A stretch of DNA of 64,000 nt from Monarcha castaneiventris obscurior (taxonomy: Eukaryota > Chordata > Aves > Passeriformes > Monarchidae): positions 2,931,501 to 2,995,500 of the forward strand of contig JAMPIT010000493.1 of the NCBI GenBank assembly GCA_026261815.1. Reading direction: 5' to 3'. Each line of letters starts with the position of its first letter. Position 1 is the first letter of the stretch. This document shows positions 57,601 to 64,000 of the stretch, in pieces. Under the pieces are notes generated by a model. The model had not been told where the DNA came from and ran no database searches. It was given only the letters and a program-made list of their open reading frames with translations. Both the position numbers and the translations under genes were made by a program.

Positions 57601-60600
57601 GATAGAGATCGACGGAGATCAATAGAGATCAATAGATGAACCCCTGCCCTGCCTGGGGGGCACCCCCTGCTCCCCTGCCCTGTCCCCGTGGGTTCCCCCT
57701 GGTCCCCTGCCCTGCTCCGGCTGCTGCCCCCGCTGAAGGGCTCGCGGGGCGTCTGGGGCGCAGCTGCCTTTAGTAAAGAAAGAAAACAACAAAGAAAGTA
57801 AATTAAAATCCATACCACTCTACCCTTCAAAGAACAAAACCAAGCGAAAAAATAATTTTGAAAGAGGAGAAAAAAAATTCCAGAAAAAAAAAAAAACAGG
57901 AAAGCTGAACTGCAACCCCCGGGATGTGAATCCCTCTGGCTCGCTCCTTTCTTTGCCGTGGCTGCATTCAGTGCCTCGTGGGACGCGGGCATCAGCCCCG
58001 GAGTGCGGCTCGGCAGCCCTGGGCACACTGAGCCGTGCCCGGTGCCCGCTCCTGGGGCTTGGCCGGACTCATTCCTTCTGCGGTGTTGTCTGGACAAGCT
58101 GAGTTTGGGGAGCGCTGCCTGGCTCTTTGTTTTCACAGCACAGAGCTCTGCAGAGCGGTGGTGACAGGAGTGAAGGGTGCTTTCTCTTGGCTGGGGGCTG
58201 GGGAGGGTCTCCGTGTCCCCCCTGTGCTGAGTACCATTGTCCAGGGTGGGTGGACAGAGGTGGGAGTGGATCCCATCCTCAGAGCCCCCATGGAATCAGC
58301 TTTGTGGGTGTCCATGGACCCTCCTGGGCACAGGCACCCTGAGCCTGTTTGCAGGGAGCAAGGGCTGTGCTGGCCACTGGCATGGGCTGCATGGGGCCAG
58401 CTGATGGAGCAGCTTTTGCTGGGATCTGTGTGCGGGAAGGTTCCTCTCAATGGGGCGATCCCAGTGAGGCAGGGCTGCTCTGGTCTCAGCCTTGCTCCGG
58501 TTCTGGGGGAAGCTCCTTATAGTGGGAGGTCAGTGGGGCTGCATGGCCAGAGACCTCTGCATGCCCAAGCCAAGACTTGAGGTAGTTCGTGATCATCTTC
58601 TCCTTTTTAAACTCCAAGAACAGCTTAACAACTCGTTGCAGGTTTTTGTAAGTGGTTTAGAGCTGCTGTCTCACGTGGTTGGAGAAATGAGAGTGTTGGG
58701 CTATGGGCTGTGCTGCCAGAGCTACACGTGTCCGACAGGGCCAGGGTGGTGGTCAGCCTGGTGGCCAGCCTCGTGCCACATCCGGGCAGCACAGGAGCTG
58801 GCAATGGAGCGACAGGCAGCACTTTGGGGTTGGGTTGTGGAGCTGGCACCACGTTTTGACCCCTGGGATGGGCTCCTGCATCCCAGCCCAGTCATGCTGG
58901 TGACCAGAGCGCACAGCAGCGGGAGGGTTTAAGATGGGAAAGGAAGCAATGATGGGGAGCACTGAAGTATCCATCTCTTGTAAATAAAAGAGACGGGAGG
59001 GTTGAGCTGCAGAGGGCAGGGGCTGCTGGGCTTCCGGGACAGGAGGGGAAGCACACAGTGGGTGAGGGCGGAAGCGCACGTGGCTGGCAGGGACAGCCTG
59101 ACCTGCACGTGATGCGTGCCCATGACTTGTGGCTCAGGGCTGTGGCCCCGACTGGTCGCCTGTGGAAGCGCTCACACCTCAGCAGGAACCACTGCCTCCT
59201 TTTTTTAAACTCTGAAAATGGGTCTATTCCCCACCTGAGTAAAAGGCTTCAAGCCTGGAGCATCTTGCGTGCTCGGGAGGCATCTGGCCACCTCTCTGAC
59301 AGCTCTTGGGTAGATTTGGTCTAGTGAAGAGGAGTTAAGCATACTCTGCTATTTCTGGGTCGTGTTTGTTGGCACCCAGGTGGAAATGCAAGCTGAGAAG
59401 GAAACATAACTGGTTGGTAGGTGGGCCTGGGCTGGCAGCCAGCCTGAAACTGTAGCCTGATGCCCAGGGATGCGAGGGACAGACTCCAGCTCGGGCCTGG
59501 CAGTGGCAGCCAGGTACTGGTGGTTGGAGCTGAATAATAGGAACATTCCTTGGTTACAGTTCAGTGCTGCAGGGTCTGTGGGGCTGGCTCTGCACCAGGC
59601 TGAGCCACCCCAGCTTCAGACTGAGCTGTGCCTCACGTTCCCCACACACCCAGCAGGGACCTGCCACCTTCAGCACCAGGTGGTGGCAGTGACTGGGCAG
59701 CTGAAAAAATCATCTGTGCCTGGGCCATGCTGGGATTGCACCCAGTCCTAGCTTTGCTGACTCCCTCCCTCCTGACTCCTGCTGCCCCCTCAGAAGGGAC
59801 AGGCTTTGCCATCTCCTCTGCAGGTTGGATCCGTTTCCATGGCCTGTGGTCACTGGCTCAGTGTGCCGAGGCGAGAGGCCCTGGAGGCTGTGTGTGCCGC
59901 AGTCCTGACAGCCAGCTGTCCTCAACCAGGAGTGGGAGATTCACTCTTTGGAGCTAAAAATGACTCTGTGACAGTACAGGCACGATTCTCCAAGAGAGCT
60001 GCTCCCAAAAATCAAAAGGTTAGGTGGTTCACACTTCTTTCTTGAAAATGTCTGTGGATACTCAGCTGCCCAGGCTGTGCTTTCACACCCTGATGCACCG
60101 CTGTGCACTGCTCTGAACCTGCTCTCTGTGTTTGCATGAGCCCATCCCACAAATCTGGGAGCCCATGTTATTTCCAGTGGCGGTTGTGTGGAGGGAAGGG
60201 GAGTTATCCACAGTGTCCCGGTCTTCTGGGTGCTTGTAGCTCTGCAGAACTGTTTGCAGCATCATCAAAAGGTGGCTGGTGCTTGGTGTTCCTGGCATTC
60301 AAGGGGCGTTTCTTGGATTTAACTCCCCAAACATTGCCATTTTGCCCTTGATTGTGTGTGCGTCCATAGCGTGTGCAATGGTTTGGATCTGTTGACAGGC
60401 GGCCATGGCAGAGGTGCAGCCTCCTGGCCTCTCTCCAGTTGCTCTGTGCAGCCACTGAGCCCCAGGCCTGTGACCAGCCCTGCTCCAGGACCAGCTCTGC
60501 TCTCCCAGATCACCAGCAGAGCATGGAGCTGCTGGGTCTAGCCAGGACCTGGGCTGCCTGAGACATTCCCAGTTCAGCCCCTGTGAGGGTTCTTTAACCT

Positions 60601-62395
60601 TTGTGTGTCTACAGTGAAGCCCCAGTCACCTGCAGATCCCCATCCCAGATCCTGGGGGAGGATTACCAGCCCCTGGGTTCAGGCTTTTGGGGGAGCCCAC
60701 GGCTGTCCCTGCATGCCCTGCCTGCAGTGTCCTGGGCTGTGGCAGCCTCGTGGCACCAGTGCAGCGTGGCCAGCAGCCCCTGGCCAAGCCCGTCCAGCAG
60801 CACACGGAATCCAGCTGGTTGGAGGAGCAGGAGGGTCCCCGGGGGACTCCCAGGGGCTTCCCTCCCCACAGGGTGCCTTTCATCTGCTGCTTCGCAGATG
60901 TTGGCTTTGGCTCGTGTCTGACATGCATCAATTACAGAGCAACAGCCCCGAGTCTTTGGCAAAATCAACTTTGGAGCAGCTGTCCTGAGTCAGCCGTGCC
61001 CGAGACGGAGCTCTGTCTCTGTCCCCACTTGGTGCAGCGCTGCCCTGACCATCTCCACATCTCCTGTGCCCACGTGGACAGGGTTTCACTGGCAGAGGAA
61101 GTTCAACTATGGCACAAGCACTTATTCCCATGTGCTTAATGTTTATCCAGGAACGCTTGCGTGGGAGAGAGCTGCAGGCTCTGGGCTCTCTGCCCCATCA
61201 GCAAAGCAATGTCCCCTTGTATGAGGGACAACAGTTGGGTTAAGGTGACAATGGTGAATCTTGTGAGGTCTGGTCCTGCTCTGACTGCGTGGCAATCAGG
61301 GATCTCAGATAGCATTTGGTATTTATTAACCCATCCCTCCTTGCAGGGCTCCAGAAGGGTCAGCTCTGGCTGCACCACTGGTTTGGCACCATCCCCTCAG
61401 AGCACAACAGGCCAGACAAATGCAGGATGCACCCATGATGCATCCCAGGCATCCACTGCTCTGCTCCAATTTATTTCTGGGATCTTTCTGTTTTAGACAA
61501 GTGACTCCTGGGAGTGCTCCCTGCCACCCAGCACAGCATCCCTGTGTGCCACCGAGGGCTCCTGCGGTTTGGCTGCACCCTCCGAACCCCTTGGAGCCGA
61601 GTGTGGCACTGGAGTTTTTGCTAAGAACGGACCAGTTCAGTGCTGGGAAGCTGAAACAAAAATTGCATGTTTGAGTTGTGGCATTTCCCTGGGGAGTTTG
61701 CTGGTGCTGCAGGGGCACTGGGGGCTTTGCATCCCTGCTGGGCTGCAGACACTCCTAGCTTCAATATACTGATTTTTATTGTATTTTTCCCCAGTCAGGA
61801 CCCAGGTGCTTTAAATCACCAGTTCCCCACAGAGCAGCTGAAGCACACGGGCTGCCCTGCCGGGCTGCTGCTCTTCCTGTGGCTTTGGTCTGGCTGGAAC
61901 CTGGGGAACCCTGAGCCCTCCTTCTCCCCCTGAGGGCCACAGAGTGTGGCTCCCTGAGCTGGGGACAGTTTGCCTGCACGTCCCCCTGCCCAGGGACAAG
62001 TCAGCCCCTCTGCATGCTGCCAACTGCTCCTTCAGGTGCTGGAGATGCTCCTGACATGATATCAAGTGGAGGATGGCTTTCTGCTCTATTTAATTTCTTA
62101 ATTTCTCTGCACCTTACCTGCCCTGGTGTCCCAGTTTGCCATCCCATCCTTGAGGCTGTCCCATGCACACAAGTGGTGTCTGGAGGAGTTAAACCCATTG
62201 CATAACCCGGTGTTGCTGCTGGTGGCAGCATATTTTCCACATGATTTAGCTGTCATTTTGTTGGGCTTTTTTTTAGTGTTATGCAGGGGTTTTTTTTTCC
62301 TACTTTTGGCTTTCCTACTTTGGAACGGGGCTAATTTGGGATTTGTGGTGAGGCCTATGACAGGCCGAGCTGGTTGATTTTGCAAGGGGCAGCAT

Positions 62396-62598
62396 GGCTG
62401 TTGCAGTTCCAGCTGTGCAGTGTTCTGGGAGGAGTGGGATGCTCCCAGTGGCTGTTGCAGTTCCAGCTGTGCAGTGTTCTGGGAGGAGTGGGATGCTCCC
62501 AGTGGCTGTTGCAGTTCCAGCTGTGCAGTGTTCTGGGAGGAGTGGGATGCTCCCAGCAGCGGTGCAGTTCCAGCTGTGCAATGTTCCTGGATGCTCCC
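62396..62598 (+). repeat. 54-bp minisatellite, three full units plus a partial
   Basis: Units at 62396-62449, 62450-62503 and 62504-62557 are essentially identical, beginning 'ggctgttgcagttccagctg'. A shortened, diverged fourth follows to 62598. The 54-bp unit is a multiple of three, so open 18-residue repeats appear in several frames on both strands without being coding. Confidence 0.97.
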
Positions 62599-62726
62599 AT
62601 GAGTGTCAGGGACAGTGTGTTTGCTCTCCAGCAGCCCTGTGAGTAATGCTCTGCTACACAGCCCGGGATTGAGGGTTGGAAAAAACTATTCAAAGTGACC
62701 CAACAGTCTTTGGGATTTGTTCTATG

Positions 62727-62769
62727 TTTGTTTTTTCTTTTTCTTTTTTTTTTTTTTAATTTTTTTTTC
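62727..62769 (+). repeat. T-rich tract
   Basis: A nearly pure T run is broken by a few C, G and A bases. It could be a decayed poly(A) in reverse orientation, but no retrocopy is recognisable on either side. Confidence 0.85.
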
Positions 62770-64000
62770 TGCTTGGCCTATATTAAGCACGTGGAAGTGT
62801 GCTGTGCTTGCAGGAAGAGAGTGGTTGCACCTCACAGACCCCAGCGGGGTCTGGTCTGACACGGCCAGAGGAGAAGGGGTGATGGGCTTGTGTTTGGAGG
62901 AGCCCCTTTGGCCCAGCCACACTCCTACAGAGAGAGGGAGGGAGAGAAAAGCAGGCAGCACATCATCAAAGGCCAGGAACAACTGGGGTGAGACGAGCTG
63001 AGCGCTGTGTTGCTGTCTGGGAGGGGTGAGGACTTTGCAAATAACGATGTTTTTCTTAATAATAATGAACGATTAAAAAATAATAAATAAGCATTGCAAA
63101 ACACTGAGCAACAACAAAATGCTCACTTAGGCTGGTGGCTGCAGGCACTGAGCAGCAGCAGCCTGGAGTGGGGAGGGCTCTTAGAAGTGTGTTTTCCTAA
63201 AACCTCCCTCTCCGTGCCCGGATCAGAGGAGCACCAGAGGAGCGTGCTGCATGTGGCTGGTGCCTCCAGGAGCTTGCAGGGGGCTGCGCTGACCTTGTGC
63301 ACATTTCTGCCCTCGGGGTATTTGCTGTATCCGCTGTGGGTGATGCGGAGCAGCTGGGGCTGGCCGGGGACAAGGCTGCATCACCCCGGGGCACACGGGG
63401 CACTTTGTCCTTCCCTTTGTCCTTCCCGATGCTCCTGCCTGGTGCCTGGGGGAGTAGATAATTCCCTGCTTTTTCTTACAGAGCTGTTGGCTGAGGGCAG
63501 TGGTTTTATATTTGCTGCTTCTGAAGAACTTTGTTAGGCTGGAGCATCTTGCAGGGGAGACGGGCACCCTGTCTCTGAGGGATGCTGAAGGGTTTGGGTT
63601 TCTGAGCAGGTATCTACAGAAGGAGAGCGAGATCACAGAAGCTCCGTGGCTGCGTGGGCGTTGTCTGGCACAGCCCGTCTTGATGCAAATATCTTGGGTT
63701 TTCCACAAGCCAGGGCCGGCAGCCTCTGATCTGTGTCAGCTGGAGCTCGAGGAGGGCATATGGCAGAGGATGCCAAGGACTCCCTGTGTCTGCAAAGCCA
63801 TCCAGCTCCCTTCCAGAACGTGGCTGGGTTGTTCACACCAGCAGTCTGCACGGTGCTGTAATTCCAGTGGCGTGGAGGAGCGGGATGTGTAGGTCTGCCA
63901 GTCCTGCAGCAGTGCCCGGGCACGGGGCTGTGGGGCTAAAAGCCTTTGTCTCTCCCAGACGTGGGCCGAGCACTTTCTGGGTGCTGGATCCTGCTCCGTG

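Larger units (their letters stand above)
57601..64000 (+). other. SEPTIN9: Intron continuing to the window end
   Basis: No recognised exon is present. Named contents are A-rich DNA at 57773-57904, the 54-bp minisatellite (62396-62598) and a T-rich tract (62727-62769). The remainder is unique sequence with short, overlapping chance frames on both strands. Septin GTPase exons, if the gene is intact, lie past 64000. Confidence 0.7.

Noticed and set aside
57036..58136. 366-codon open frame on the minus strand at the second CpG island
   Set aside because: Same GC-rich artefact. It contains runs of Pro, Leu and Phe derived from GGA, A and T tracts, and no recognisable domain.
1..64000. A CRISPR, defence, phage or biosynthetic system
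   Set aside because: The window is vertebrate intronic DNA; the tandem arrays lack spacer/repeat architecture, and no operon or prokaryotic-type gene cluster exists.

Overview
This is a window of vertebrate nuclear DNA, almost certainly from a bird and probably a songbird. The evidence is several truncated CR1 LINE 3' ends of the avian type (best copy 33443-33957, with the tail that runs into a 'ccaaccca..tctgtgattc' end), very few other interspersed repeats, and a septin gene whose protein resembles but clearly differs from the mammalian one. The GC-rich, minisatellite-rich texture would suit a microchromosome; from memory, chicken SEPTIN9 lies on chromosome 18. That placement is inference.

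Only one protein-coding gene can be supported: SEPTIN9, on the + strand, with two coding exons visible. Exon 13220-13274 encodes MADPAVSAHLEGIISDFE, matching the first exon of the human isoform that starts MSDPAVNAQLDGIISDFE. It sits inside a dense CpG island (about 12790-13560). After a 14.3 kb intron, exon 27547-28197 encodes the long, basic, proline-rich N-terminal region shared by the long isoforms (ALKRSFEVEEV...). Splice sites and phases agree: a phase-1 donor at 13274/13275, an acceptor at 27546/27547 and a phase-1 donor at 28197/28198. The GTPase-domain exons are not in the window and must lie beyond 64000.

Layout: 1-12789 is non-coding (probably intron of the longest isoform, whose first exon would be further upstream). 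12790-13560 is a promoter, CpG island and first exon. 13275-27546 is intron. 27547-28197 is the shared exon. From 28198 to the end is one large intron. That intron holds a duplicated 194-bp element (28501-28694 and 31495-31687), a CR1-rich stretch, a cluster of GATA-type motifs (34531-34880), three minisatellites (42-bp, 54-bp and other units), a perfect 43-unit AAGGG array (49135-49353) and a second CpG island (56985-57600). The second island has a good splice donor and may be an internal promoter for short SEPTIN9 isoforms.

The many other open frames, some of 200-400 codons on the minus strand, are best read as chance frames in GC-rich or repetitive DNA. I found no CRISPR, prokaryotic, viral or novel multi-gene system. 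The points most worth a second look are regulatory and repeat structure, plus a bird-specific feature of the septin N-terminal repeat region.
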